This document shows, one piece after another, positions 25,399-33,459 of a stretch of DNA of 64,000 nucleotides (position 1 is its first letter; every line of letters starts with the position of its first letter). Under the pieces are notes generated by a model, which did no database searches, was not told where the DNA came from, and worked only from the letters and a program-made list of their open reading frames with translations. The position numbers were made by a program, and so were the translations under genes. The DNA lies in NCBI RefSeq assembly GCF_002874965.1, contig NZ_CP025624.1, positions 4,216,001 through 4,280,000 of the forward strand, in the 5' to 3' direction. The stretch is from Pseudomonas sp. NC02. Its GTDB lineage: Bacteria > Pseudomonadota > Gammaproteobacteria > Pseudomonadales > Pseudomonadaceae.

Positions 25399-26298
25399 TT
25401 AATCCTGCTCACGCCGCCTGAACTGCCCCGGCGCCAGCCCGTGGGCCTTGCGGAAACACCGGGAAAAATACGCCTCGTCGGTAAACCCGCAACGGTGCGC
25501 AATCGCGCCGATCATCTGCGGGCTGTTGAGCAGCAGCGTGCGCGCCAGTTGCATGCGCCGGTCGAGCACCAACTGGGAGAAGGGTTTGCCGGTTTCCTTG
25601 CGCAACAGGTGGGTCAGGTAGTTGGGCGACAGGAACGCCGCCGCCGCGGCATCCGTCAGGTTCAGCGACGGCTCGTGCAAATGCTCGCGGATGTAGCCTT
25701 GCACCCGGGCCAGGGCATCCTTGCGCCCACGCCGGGTGGCGTTGTTGGCGGCGAACGCCTGGAGCGGTTCGGCGTACTGTTGGCACACCAGCCCGATCAA
25801 CTGGAACAGGTAACCCTTGAGCCGCTCCCGGGCGCCGAAGCTGCGGTGGGCGTCCAGGCTACGCATGTGTTCCAGCCAGGTTTTGACTTCTTCGAAGGCC
25901 GCGTCGTCGAGGATGAAGTCCAACTGCTCCTGGAAGCGGAACGGCGACAGCTCCGGCGCCTGGCCGATGGGGATGTCTTCCAGGTCCAGCGGGTCGCAGG
26001 TCAGTTGCGGCAGGAAAAAACCCTGGCTGAAATTGATCAGCATGAAGTCGCCGTCGTCGGGATGGGGAATCACGTGCAGGCGATGGGGCAGGATAAAGGC
26101 CAGGGCCTTTTTCGGGAACGGGCGCACCGCACCGCCGATGTGCTGCACGGTGTCGCCGCCCAGGTTGATCTGGATCTGGAAATATTCGTGGCGATGGGGA
26201 CTGGTCAGCGCCGCCCTGCCCCGCTTGTCGCGGATGTAGAAGTCGGAGCGGTCGCTGCGTTGTTCCATGCCATAGGTGGTGATGCGGGTGCCGGGCAT
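25399..26298 (-). CDS. AraC-family transcriptional regulator
   Basis: 299 residues. The N-terminal part (about 20-120) is a cupin-like ligand domain (HRHEYFQIQINLGG, then HRLHVIPHPDDGDFMLINF), and the C-terminal double helix-turn-helix (about 195-295) has LTDAAAAAFLSPNYLTHLLRKETGKPFSQLV and GFTDEAYFSRCFRKAHGLAPGQFR. It follows the fumarylacetoacetate-hydrolase-like gene by 36 bases on the same strand, so it may be co-transcribed with it and regulate it. Confidence 0.9.
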   Translation of the reverse strand: MPGTRITTYGMEQRSDRSDFYIRDKRGRAALTSPHRHEYFQIQINLGGDTVQHIGGAVRPFPKKALAFILPHRLHVIPHPDDGDFMLINFSQGFFLPQLTCDPLDLEDIPIGQAPELSPFRFQEQLDFILDDAAFEEVKTWLEHMRSLDAHRSFGARERLKGYLFQLIGLVCQQYAEPLQAFAANNATRRGRKDALARVQGYIREHLHEPSLNLTDAAAAAFLSPNYLTHLLRKETGKPFSQLVLDRRMQLARTLLLNSPQMIGAIAHRCGFTDEAYFSRCFRKAHGLAPGQFRRREQD

Positions 26299-26334
26299 AC
26301 GCGTTTCTCGGGGGGCCTGGGCACCACTGTAGCG

Positions 26335-27030
26335 TCAACCCTGGCCGAGGGTGAAGCTCAGCTCGGCCAGGCCGTCGATGCCGGCGGTCACCACATCGCC
26401 CGGTTGCAAGGCGCCGACGCCCGCCGGGGTGCCGGTAAAGATCAAGTCGCCGGCTTTCAGCGCCACGGATTTGGACGCGTGGCTGATCACCTCACTGACC
26501 GACCAGATCTGGTCTGCCAGATCGCCCACTTGACGTTGCTCGCCATTCACCTTGAGCCAGATTCGCCCAGTGCCCGGGTGGCCGACGGCACTCACCGGCC
26601 GCAGCGGAGTGCAAGGTGCCGACTCATCAAAGGCCTTGGCCCATTCCCACGGCCGCGACAGCTTTTTCGCCTGGGCCTGGAGGTCGCGGCGGGTCAGGTC
26701 GATGCCCAAGCCGTAACCCCAGATATGCGCAAACGCATCTTCCGGGGCGATGTCCACGCCGCCCTTGCCGATGGCCACCACCAACTCGACTTCATGGTGC
26801 AGATCGGCGGTCAGCGGCGGATAGGCGATCACGCCCTCGGCGGGCACCACGGCATCAGCTGGCTTCATGAAAAAGAACGGCGGCTCGCGGTCGGGGTCGT
26901 GGCCCATTTCGCGGGCATGTTCGCTGTAGTTGCGCCCGACACAGAACACCCGGCGCAGCGGGAAGCGGGCGTCGTCGCCGTGGATGGCAAGGGACGGGGT
27001 TTCGTTGGGGGTGATGACGTAGCGGGTCAT
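26335..27030 (-). CDS. Fumarylacetoacetate hydrolase (FAH) family protein
   Basis: 231 residues, the size of the single-domain FAH family (fumarylpyruvate, acylpyruvate or 5-oxopent-3-ene hydrolases and decarboxylases). The opening FCVGRNYSEHAREMG and the metal ligands in HHEVELVVAIG (ExE) and LGIDLTRRDLQ (Asp) are conserved, so it should bind Mg or Mn and cleave a C-C bond in a beta-diketo acid. The exact substrate is not determined. The ATG at 27030 has GAGG upstream. It is the first gene of a pair with the AraC regulator. Confidence 0.88.
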   Translation of the reverse strand: MTRYVITPNETPSLAIHGDDARFPLRRVFCVGRNYSEHAREMGHDPDREPPFFFMKPADAVVPAEGVIAYPPLTADLHHEVELVVAIGKGGVDIAPEDAFAHIWGYGLGIDLTRRDLQAQAKKLSRPWEWAKAFDESAPCTPLRPVSAVGHPGTGRIWLKVNGEQRQVGDLADQIWSVSEVISHASKSVALKAGDLIFTGTPAGVGALQPGDVVTAGIDGLAELSFTLGQG

Positions 27031-27202
27031 GGCATGTGCCTCTTCGATTACCTGGGGCCAGTATGCGGACGGGCTCCGGGGCGAAGTTGGACAGGCTTAC
27101 GCAGATTTTGTACTGGGCGGTGCATCGGTCACTTTGCCGAGCGAACCCAACACTGCTAGCCTCATCGCGCTTTCAACCCCTGATCCCGCAGAAAGGACTC
27201 TG

Positions 27203-27754
27203 ATGAACATCATTCGCGCCGTCGCCCTCTTCGCCGCCTCATTGTTCTCGATGAACACTTCAGCCAAGGCCCCGCTTCCGGGATTCCAGTTGCCCAAGGC
27301 AGATTCGGAATATGACGAGAAGGTGTTGGCGGATATCAAGAAGATCGGCTGGCACCATGTGCATGTGCGGGCTGAAGACGGTGAGCCTTCGTTCGCCTAC
27401 TCCCTGGGGTTCTACGCCAACTTCGGCCAACCGGAAATCATCGTATTCGGGCTGCCCCCGCAGATTGCCCAGCAGTTGCTGAACATCGCCGCGATCCGCT
27501 TTGCCGGTGCAAAAGCCGCCTATGAAACCTACAAGCCCTATGACGATATTGCCGAAGGCATGCGCATCGCCTTCATTCCTGTAGACCGCAGGCACTACCG
27601 CGAGTACCTCGGTTATGCCGGCTGGTTCTACGCCTCGATCAAAGCTGATTTCCCTGCGTTGCAAATGGTCTGGCCGGACAAACAAGGGCGCTTTCCGTGG
27701 GAGCCCAACTACGACCAGTCGTTCTCAAGGCTCCAATTGCTGCTGGATAAATAA
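27203..27754 (+). CDS. DUF4262 family protein with signal peptide
   Basis: 183 residues starting at ATG 27203 (AAAGGA upstream). A putative export signal (AVALFAASLFSMNTSAKA) is followed by the DUF4262 pattern: KKIGWHHVHVRAEDGEPSFAYSLGFYANFGQPEIIVFGL, in pieces, then FIPVDRRHYREYLGYAGWFY and LQMVWPDKQGRFPWE. The family's function is unknown. Its 3' end meets the convergent small exported-protein gene with 3 bases between them. The long frame to 27029 upstream has no family match. Confidence 0.8.
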   Translation: MNIIRAVALFAASLFSMNTSAKAPLPGFQLPKADSEYDEKVLADIKKIGWHHVHVRAEDGEPSFAYSLGFYANFGQPEIIVFGLPPQIAQQLLNIAAIRFAGAKAAYETYKPYDDIAEGMRIAFIPVDRRHYREYLGYAGWFYASIKADFPALQMVWPDKQGRFPWEPNYDQSFSRLQLLLDK

Positions 27755-27757
27755 GGG

Positions 27758-28093
27758 TTATTTACGCGCCAGCTTGTAGCGCAAACAGTCCTGATAAAAA
27801 CTCTGGCGAATCACTTCGGGCTTGACCCGCGAACGGCTGTCGTAGGTCTGCTCGGTGATGCCCATGGCCATCATGTGCATCCAGGGTTTCTTGAACTGGT
27901 AGGTCTTCAGCTTCTGCCGCGCGGCGTACAGCGAGACGCCCGACAGCTTCAATTCCTGGGCCCGGGCGGCGGTGCCTGCACCCCAGCTGCACATGTACTT
28001 GTCGTTGTCCCGCAGCTCCCGTGCCTCAACCGAAACCGCCCCACCCGCCACGGCACAGGCGATCAGCATGATTCCCACATTGCGCATTTGCAT
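27758..28093 (-). CDS. Small exported protein, 111 aa, unknown function
   Basis: A signal peptide (VGIMLIACAVAGGAVSVEA) precedes a basic mature domain with two cysteines (KYMCSWGAGTAARAQ and FYQDCLRYK) that could form a disulfide. It contains LSGVSLYAARQKLKTYQFKKPW and MMAMGITEQTYDSRS. No family is recognised; it looks like a small periplasmic protein. Starts at 28093 and 28087 are both possible, each with AGGCGGG nearby. Confidence 0.7.
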   Translation of the reverse strand: MQMRNVGIMLIACAVAGGAVSVEARELRDNDKYMCSWGAGTAARAQELKLSGVSLYAARQKLKTYQFKKPWMHMMAMGITEQTYDSRSRVKPEVIRQSFYQDCLRYKLARK

Positions 28094-28300
28094 CCCGCCT
28101 AACCACCTGAAAATAAAAGTGATTTTGGCGAGGATTTTGTTACAAAGGGGCCAGCAAATTGCCTTATCGGTGAATTTTCCGACCTGAAACCGAACCGAGT
28201 AACAGCGTTGCCATTCAGGCATTTTGCCACTATTGATTGCCGATAGCCCATTGCCTGACGATAATCGCGGCGCTCTCCCACACTCACGCAAGGAAACGCC

Positions 28301-28846
28301 GTGAAAAAGCTTCTACTGTTGACCCCATTGCTCGCGCTGCTGTTGCAAGGCTGCGGCGTCACCATGACGCAATACGAGCCGAACTTCGATAACGTCCAGG
28401 TCCTCAAGCAGGCAGCGCCGCTGCAACCCGTCAGCAATACCCAGGTGACGGCCGCATCGGGCGAAGGCTCGTTGTCTGTACGTGCCAACCCGATCCGCTC
28501 GCCCAGTGGCAGCATCCCGGCGCATATCCAGGCTGCGATCACCCAGGAACTGCAACTGGCAGGCCTGCTGAACCCGCAAGCAGAACGTCATCTGCAAGTG
28601 CTGGTGGTGAAGAATTCGCTGTCGGCAGGCATGGGCTCCGGCAACGGCACGCTGGCCGCGCGGTTTACCCTGCTCAAGGGCAATGACGTGGTGTACGACG
28701 CGACCAAGGAAGTGAATCACACCTGGCCCAGTTCGTTCTTCGGGTTCATTGCGATCCCGAATGCCGCCAACGCCTACAACCCGATGGTGCGGGATTTGCT
28801 CAAGTCGCTGTACAGCGACCCGTTGTTCATCAAGGCGCTTAAGTAA
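28301..28846 (+). CDS. YajG-like lipoprotein
   Basis: 181 residues starting at GTG, with AAGGAAA 6-8 bases upstream. A lipobox (LLLQGC) puts the lipid on Cys18. The mature part has repeated beta-alpha elements (SVRANPIRSPSGSIPAHIQAA, then HLQVLVVKNSLSAGMGSGNG and LAARFTLLKGNDVVYDATKE), as in YajG-family lipoproteins, which are envelope proteins of unknown role. It is convergent with another lipoprotein gene (28909). Confidence 0.78.
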   Translation: MKKLLLLTPLLALLLQGCGVTMTQYEPNFDNVQVLKQAAPLQPVSNTQVTAASGEGSLSVRANPIRSPSGSIPAHIQAAITQELQLAGLLNPQAERHLQVLVVKNSLSAGMGSGNGTLAARFTLLKGNDVVYDATKEVNHTWPSSFFGFIAIPNAANAYNPMVRDLLKSLYSDPLFIKALK

Positions 28847-28908
28847 GGCCTGGGCTGCGAGGATCGGCCACCCTGCCCTCGCAGCTGTTTCAAACGTTCA
28901 GTTAGGTG

Positions 28909-29547
28909 TCACGCTCGTGGCACGTCGGCATCCAGTGCCGAATACTTCAGGTTATTGCCGTCGACCATTTGCTTGAGCAGGGCATTGACTTGGCGGGTGA
29001 AGGTATCGGTCACCGCGTCTTTCGGCGTGTTGGCCATCAACGGGATGAACCAGATGCCCATCCAGGTATTGATCGAGTCGTGGTTGGAGCCGGTGCTCAG
29101 TGCCTGGCCTTGTGCGTCCACCGATTCCAGCTTCATGGTGTACTGATCAGTCCCCAGCGCCGGAATGATGGTGAAGGTAAAGCCGCTGATAAAGGCCAAT
29201 ACCAGTTGGCCGCCACCCGGTGGATGGTTGTAGACCTTCAGGCGCAGGCTGTAATCGCCTGGCTGCTTCTGGAATTCATCCAGGGTCACGCGACCAAACA
29301 GGCCGGAGTCAGTCAGGACTTTCTGCAGCTGTGGCTTGAGCATGTCACGCGCTTGTGGGACTTCGGCCGCGGCGGCATTTGTCGGCTCGCCCTGGTAGAA
29401 CTTGAAGTCTACGTAGACGTTCGGTTTGTTGGCGTAGCTGGCCTTCGACGGCAGCGTGACAGGTGCGACTTCGTCCTTCGTGAAGCTGGCGCAGCCGCCC
29501 ATCGACAACGTGATCAGGGCCAACCCCAGCATTTTTCCAATGTGCAT
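28909..29547 (-). CDS. Lipoprotein, 212 aa, unknown function
   Basis: A lipobox MGGC gives lipidated Cys19. The mature protein has a strand-rich start (NVYVDFKFYQGEP), a GGGQLVLAFISGFTFTIIPAL hydrophobic stretch near residues 125-145 and a C-terminal DTFTRQVNALLKQMVDGNN helix. It is similar in plan to the YajG-like protein encoded convergently next door, and the two may act together (inference). An AAGGAAG ribosome site precedes the ATG. Confidence 0.75.
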   Translation of the reverse strand: MHIGKMLGLALITLSMGGCASFTKDEVAPVTLPSKASYANKPNVYVDFKFYQGEPTNAAAAEVPQARDMLKPQLQKVLTDSGLFGRVTLDEFQKQPGDYSLRLKVYNHPPGGGQLVLAFISGFTFTIIPALGTDQYTMKLESVDAQGQALSTGSNHDSINTWMGIWFIPLMANTPKDAVTDTFTRQVNALLKQMVDGNNLKYSALDADVPRA

Positions 29548-29664
29548 TACGACTTCCTTAGTGAATGGAGCGTCTCCATGGCCGGAGTTGCTGGGGGCGG
29601 ATGATAAAGAGTGGGTGGGAATGTTAAAAGGCCATCTCCGAGAAATACCCGCTCGCAGGCAGCA

Positions 29665-29985
29665 CTAGTTGGCGGAGACCAGTTTCAGGCCGATCACGCC
29701 GGCCAGGATCAGCACGATGCACAAAACCCGCAATGGCGCGGTGGAATCGCCCAGCAATGCCATGCCGAGGATCGCGGTGCCCGCTGCGCCGATTCCAGTC
29801 CAGACCGCGTAGGCGCTGCCCACCGGCAGGGTGCGCAGTGCCATCGACAGCAGGATCACGCTGGAAACGCCGGTCACGACGGTGAGCAATCCGGGGGTGA
29901 ATCGGGTGAAACCGTCCGAGGCCTTCATCGCGAACGCGAAGGCGATTTCGAGGATGCCGGCCAAGCCGAGCAGTAGCCATGCCAT
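29665..29985 (-). CDS. gdx: SMR-family exporter, Gdx/SugE type (guanidinium)
   Basis: 106 residues with four membrane helices. The conserved helix-1 glutamate is in LAGILEIAFAFAMK, and GFTRFTPG, LPVGSAYAVWTGIGAAG and LIGLKL-type ending motifs match SugE/Gdx rather than EmrE. Gdx proteins export guanidinium by exchange with two protons. No guanidine riboswitch is recognisable in the 80 bases ahead. The ATG at 29985 gives standard SMR length; GAGGG lies upstream. Confidence 0.87.
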   Translation of the reverse strand: MAWLLLGLAGILEIAFAFAMKASDGFTRFTPGLLTVVTGVSSVILLSMALRTLPVGSAYAVWTGIGAAGTAILGMALLGDSTAPLRVLCIVLILAGVIGLKLVSAN

Positions 29986-30052
29986 GGGATGAGCCCTCAG
30001 GAAATACAGTGAGTGTGTGGCGAGCAGCCCCGCCACACCGAATCAGCGTTGG

Positions 30053-30499
30053 CTATGCCTTGGCAGCCGCCGCTGGCGTGGTACGGAAGGTGATGCCCAG
30101 TCGGTTGAAGGCATTCATCAAGGCGATGCCGTAGGTCAGGTCAGCCAGTTCCTTGTCGCTGAACTCGGCGGCCGCTGCCGCATAGTCGGCGTCCGAAACA
30201 TCACTGGCGGTCACGGCTTCGGCAAAGGCCAGCGCCACGCGCTCACGCTGGGTGAAGACTGCGCCAGCGTCGTGCCACACTGGCACCAGCACCAGCTTGT
30301 CCACGGCCAGGCCTTGCTTGAGCAGGTCCCGCGAGTGCATGTCGATGCAAAAGGCGCAGCCGTTGACTTGCGAAACCCGCAGGTAGACCAGGTCGATCAG
30401 CTCCTTGGACAGGCCGCTGTTTTGCAGGTAGACGTAAACCCCGCCGAACGCCTTGTAACCTTCAGGGGAAGCTTTGGAGTAGTCGAGACGCGTTGTCAT
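30053..30499 (-). CDS. AhpD-like carboxymuconolactone decarboxylase-family protein
   Basis: 148 residues. The redox motif NGCAFCIDMHSRD (Cys48, Cys51, His55) is the AhpD-type alkylhydroperoxidase active site, so a thiol peroxidase or peroxiredoxin-adaptor role is likely rather than lactone decarboxylation. It is mostly helical, with RERVALAFAEAVTAS following. The ATG at 30499 has AGGA upstream. It is divergent from the azoreductase-MocR unit, and the shared 195-bp promoter carries repeats likely to be the regulator's sites. Confidence 0.88.
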   Translation of the reverse strand: MTTRLDYSKASPEGYKAFGGVYVYLQNSGLSKELIDLVYLRVSQVNGCAFCIDMHSRDLLKQGLAVDKLVLVPVWHDAGAVFTQRERVALAFAEAVTASDVSDADYAAAAAEFSDKELADLTYGIALMNAFNRLGITFRTTPAAAAKA

Positions 30500-30544
30500 G
30501 GTGAAATCCTGTAGCGGTTGGATGAAGCCGCCATCTTGCGGCGC

Positions 30545-30613
30545 CATGGCCTACCCCAAAAGATCCATGATCTGGCTTGAACACCAGACCATGAATGCGC
30601 GGACATGGCCTAC
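30545..30613. promoter_or_regulatory. Candidate MocR operator region (direct and inverted repeats)
   Basis: CATGGCCTAC occurs twice as a direct repeat (30545-30554 and 30604-30613). Between them is the inverted repeat CATGATCTGG-N8-CCAGACCATG (30566-30593, 9 of 10 positions paired). MocR regulators commonly bind such repeats in divergent promoters, and one is encoded by the second gene of the right-hand unit. Confidence 0.5.
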
Positions 30614-30694
30614 TCTGAATCTTGATTCTTGGCTCTTTGGCCTGGGTCATGAGGTTCGTAGACTGAAGGCCATCCATCCAGGAAGCAGCGCACC

Positions 30695-31297
30695 ATGAAT
30701 ATCCTCCATGTCAGTGCCAGCCCTCGCGGGCCAGCGTCAGAAAGCAACGCCCTCTCCCTCAAGATCATTGAATGCCTGCGCCAGCGGCATCCAGACGCCG
30801 AGGTGATCCAGCGCGGCATTGCCGCAAATGCCCTGGCACCGGTGGACGAGCCTTATGCAACGTCCCAGCAGTCCCTCGTGGACGTCTCGTCCGAGGGGTC
30901 GATGGCCCAGTCCGAGCGGCTTGTTCAGGAACTGGAGCTGGCCGACATTGTGGTGATCGCCACCCCCATGCATAACTACTCGGTGCCCGCGGCCCTCAAG
31001 CTATGGCTCGATCACATCGCACGGGTGCGCCGCACCTTCGATATCTCGGCCCAGGGCAAGATCGGCCTGTTGCAGGACCGGCCAGTGTTCGTCGCCATCG
31101 CCTCAGGCGGGCGGTTTTCCGGGGAGCGCGCGCACCAGCCGGACTTCCTGACGCCGTACCTGAAAACCATACTGGGCATGATCGGCCTGCATGACGTGAC
31201 CTTCTTCACCGTCGAAGGCACCGCTTCCCGCCCGGAAACTCTGGCCCAGACGCGCCGCCAGACCGACCAGGCGCTGCACGATTACTTCGCCACCTGA
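30695..31297 (+). CDS. azoR: FMN-dependent NADH:quinone oxidoreductase / azoreductase (AzoR family)
   Basis: 200 residues, the standard AzoR size. The FMN phosphate loop is SASPRGPASESNALS, and the flavin-binding PMHNYSVPAALKLWLDHIARVRRTF region (shown here by its parts PMHNYSVPAAL and WLDHIARVRRTF) is diagnostic. It reduces quinones and azo compounds by two electrons, protecting from thiol and quinone stress. It is followed after 17 bases by the MocR regulator gene. Its divergent neighbour is AhpD-like, so an oxidative or electrophile-stress role fits. Confidence 0.9.
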   Translation: MNILHVSASPRGPASESNALSLKIIECLRQRHPDAEVIQRGIAANALAPVDEPYATSQQSLVDVSSEGSMAQSERLVQELELADIVVIATPMHNYSVPAALKLWLDHIARVRRTFDISAQGKIGLLQDRPVFVAIASGGRFSGERAHQPDFLTPYLKTILGMIGLHDVTFFTVEGTASRPETLAQTRRQTDQALHDYFAT

Positions 31298-31314
31298 ACA
31301 GGACCCGCCGCCGG

Positions 31315-32727
31315 ATGAGCACTTCGATCAAGGCCTTTTCACCGCTGGACGCCGGCGCCGCGGAGCCGATTTACCGGCAACTTTACTGGCGGTTCCGCAG
31401 CGCGATTGCCGACGGTTTGCTCAAGCCGGGCGAACGCATACCCGCAGCCCGGGCCCTGGCCAAGGAGCTGGGGTTGGCCAGGGGCACCATCGATACGGCT
31501 TATTCGCTGCTGGCAGCCGAGGGCTATATCCAGGCCCGAGGCCAGGCCGGCACGGTGGTGGCTGAAGGGATCAAGGCCAGCCTGCCGGAGCGCCCCATGA
31601 CGGCCAGCGACCACAATGCCGTTCGGCACAAGGCCGCCGTGTTGCCGTTTCAAATGGGGCTGCCGGCGCTGGATGCGTTCCCTCGCAAGATCTGGTCGAA
31701 AATCGCCGCCCGCTGCGTGCGGGCCACCCAGGTCGCCGACATGGCCAACCCGTGCGTGTTCGGCCTGCACTCGCTGCGCACGGCGATTGCCAGCTACTTG
31801 CAGGTCGCCCGGGGCATCCACTGTTCGCCGGCGCAGGTCTTCGTCACCTCGGGCTATCGCAATACGCTGGGGCTGATCGCCCACGCACTGCTGGAACCGG
31901 GCGATCGGGTGCTGGTGGAAGACCCAGGCTACTTGTTCACCCGACCGTTGCTGGATTACCTGAATATCAAGGCCATACCGGTGCCAGTGGACCCGGATGG
32001 CATGCAGGTATCCCAGGCCGTGCAACAGGGCAAAGGCGCCCGCGCCGCAGTGGTCACGCCGGCCCATCAAAGCCCGCTGTGTGTCTCGCTGGCCTTGCCC
32101 AGGCGCCTGGAGCTGCTGGATTGGGCGAGTCGCCAGCAGGCCTGGATCATCGAGGACGACTACGACGGCGAATACCGCTACGTGAGCCGCCCGCTGCCGG
32201 CCCTCAAGAGCCTGGACCGCGACGGCCGAGTGCTGTACGCCGGAACCTTCAGCAAGGTGTTGTTCCCCGGCATCCGCCTGGCCTATCTGGTGGTGCCGGC
32301 AGCTCAAGTGGAACGCTTCGAACATGTCAGCCAGACCTTCCTCGGGGGCTGCCCGGAGTTGACCCAGGCGATCGTCGCAACGTTTATGACCGAGGGGCAT
32401 TTTGCGCGGCATATCCAGCGCATGCGCAAACTCTACGGTGAGCGTCGGGAGGCCACCGCCAGGGGCTTGCGCAAGGCCTTGGGCGAGCATATTTCGATTG
32501 ACGCCCAGCCGGGCGGGATGCACTTGATCCTGCGCCTCAATGCACAACAGTCAGACCGCCTGTGCGTGGAACGCCTGGCGCAGGCCGGCATTTATGCCGA
32601 AGCCTTGAGCGACTGGAATATTCAAGGCCAGACCGGCCCCGGCCTGCTGCTGGGCTTTGCCAATATCGAGTCCGAGGCCATCGCCGAAGCCCTTGGAAAA
32701 CGCATCCTGGACGCACTCATGGCCTGA
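31315..32727 (+). CDS. MocR-type regulator (GntR HTH fused to aminotransferase-like domain)
   Basis: 470 residues. The N-terminal GntR winged helix (about 15-85: IYRQLYWRFRSAIADGLLKP with ARALAKELGLARGTIDTAYS) is joined to a fold-type I aminotransferase domain. The PLP-binding lysine is in GTFSKVLFPGIRLAY (Lys314), and the cofactor Asp/Tyr region reads EDDYDGEYRY. MocR proteins are regulators that use PLP as effector rather than enzymes. The likely target is the azoR / AhpD-like divergent promoter. Confidence 0.92.
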   Translation: MSTSIKAFSPLDAGAAEPIYRQLYWRFRSAIADGLLKPGERIPAARALAKELGLARGTIDTAYSLLAAEGYIQARGQAGTVVAEGIKASLPERPMTASDHNAVRHKAAVLPFQMGLPALDAFPRKIWSKIAARCVRATQVADMANPCVFGLHSLRTAIASYLQVARGIHCSPAQVFVTSGYRNTLGLIAHALLEPGDRVLVEDPGYLFTRPLLDYLNIKAIPVPVDPDGMQVSQAVQQGKGARAAVVTPAHQSPLCVSLALPRRLELLDWASRQQAWIIEDDYDGEYRYVSRPLPALKSLDRDGRVLYAGTFSKVLFPGIRLAYLVVPAAQVERFEHVSQTFLGGCPELTQAIVATFMTEGHFARHIQRMRKLYGERREATARGLRKALGEHISIDAQPGGMHLILRLNAQQSDRLCVERLAQAGIYAEALSDWNIQGQTGPGLLLGFANIESEAIAEALGKRILDALMA

Positions 32728-32804
32728 TCCGCCAGCCGGTTCTTGGCTCTTTTGCCCACCGGCGAGTGGCGCCATGCTGGACAGCCTGTCCTCACCCGCC
32801 TGGA

Positions 32805-33404
32805 ATGCCCATGCCCACTCCCCTGCGCAGCCTCGCAGTTTTCTGCGGTACCAATTTCGGCTTCAACCCGCGCTATGCGGATGGCGCCCAAGCCCTCGGC
32901 CGGGAAATCGCCCGGCGCGGCATACGCCTGGTCTACGGCGGCACCCACAAGGGCTTGATGGGCGTGGTGGCGGACGCTGCGCTGGCTGAAGGTGGCGAAG
33001 TCATCGGCGTGATCACCGAGTTACTGCATGAACGCGGCCATTCCCACGCCGGGCTTACCCACCATGAAGTGACCCAAGACATGCGCAGCCGCAAGACACG
33101 CATGAGCGACTGCGCCGACGGTTTCATTGCCTTGCCCGGCGGGCTGGGTACCCTGGAGGAGTTGTTCGAGGCGGCCACGCTGACCCAGGTCGGCGAACAC
33201 CACAAGGGCGTGGCGTGCCTGAATACGGCGGGGTTCTTCAACCCGGTGCGCGCCCTGCTCGATCACGCTGTGCAGGAGGGCTTCATGAAGGTCGAACACA
33301 GCCGGATGCTGATGTTCAACGCAGACCCCGGCGCCCTGATTGATGCCCTGGAGCAGTGGCAGGCGCCGGTGGTTTCCAAGCTGATTGAGCCGGTGGCGAA
33401 CTAA
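32805..33404 (+). CDS. LOG-family Rossmann-fold protein (TIGR00730; cytokinin riboside phosphoribohydrolase-like)
   Basis: 199 residues (197 if translation begins at the second ATG, 32811). The diagnostic motif is PGGLGTLEELFE with MRSRKTRM before it, and the N-terminal strand is SLAVFCGTNFGFNP. Proteins of this family remove ribose 5-phosphate from N6-modified or plain nucleoside monophosphates; many bacterial members are AMP/nucleotide nucleosidases. It ends just before a strong terminator. Confidence 0.9.
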   Translation: MPMPTPLRSLAVFCGTNFGFNPRYADGAQALGREIARRGIRLVYGGTHKGLMGVVADAALAEGGEVIGVITELLHERGHSHAGLTHHEVTQDMRSRKTRMSDCADGFIALPGGLGTLEELFEAATLTQVGEHHKGVACLNTAGFFNPVRALLDHAVQEGFMKVEHSRMLMFNADPGALIDALEQWQAPVVSKLIEPVAN

Positions 33405-33412
33405 CGTTTTTC

Positions 33413-33457
33413 GGCCTTGGCGATGCTGCTCCCGAATCCTTTCGCCAAGGCCTTTTT
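33413..33457 (+). terminator. Rho-independent terminator after the LOG gene
   Basis: ggccttggcga / tcgccaaggcc form an 11-bp stem followed by ttttt. It lies between convergent genes and also 3 bases from the receptor stop. Confidence 0.88.
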
Positions 33458-33459
33458 AT

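Noticed and set aside
25441..27159. 572-aa plus-strand frame
   Set aside because: Antisense to the AraC and FAH-family genes, which have clear motifs.
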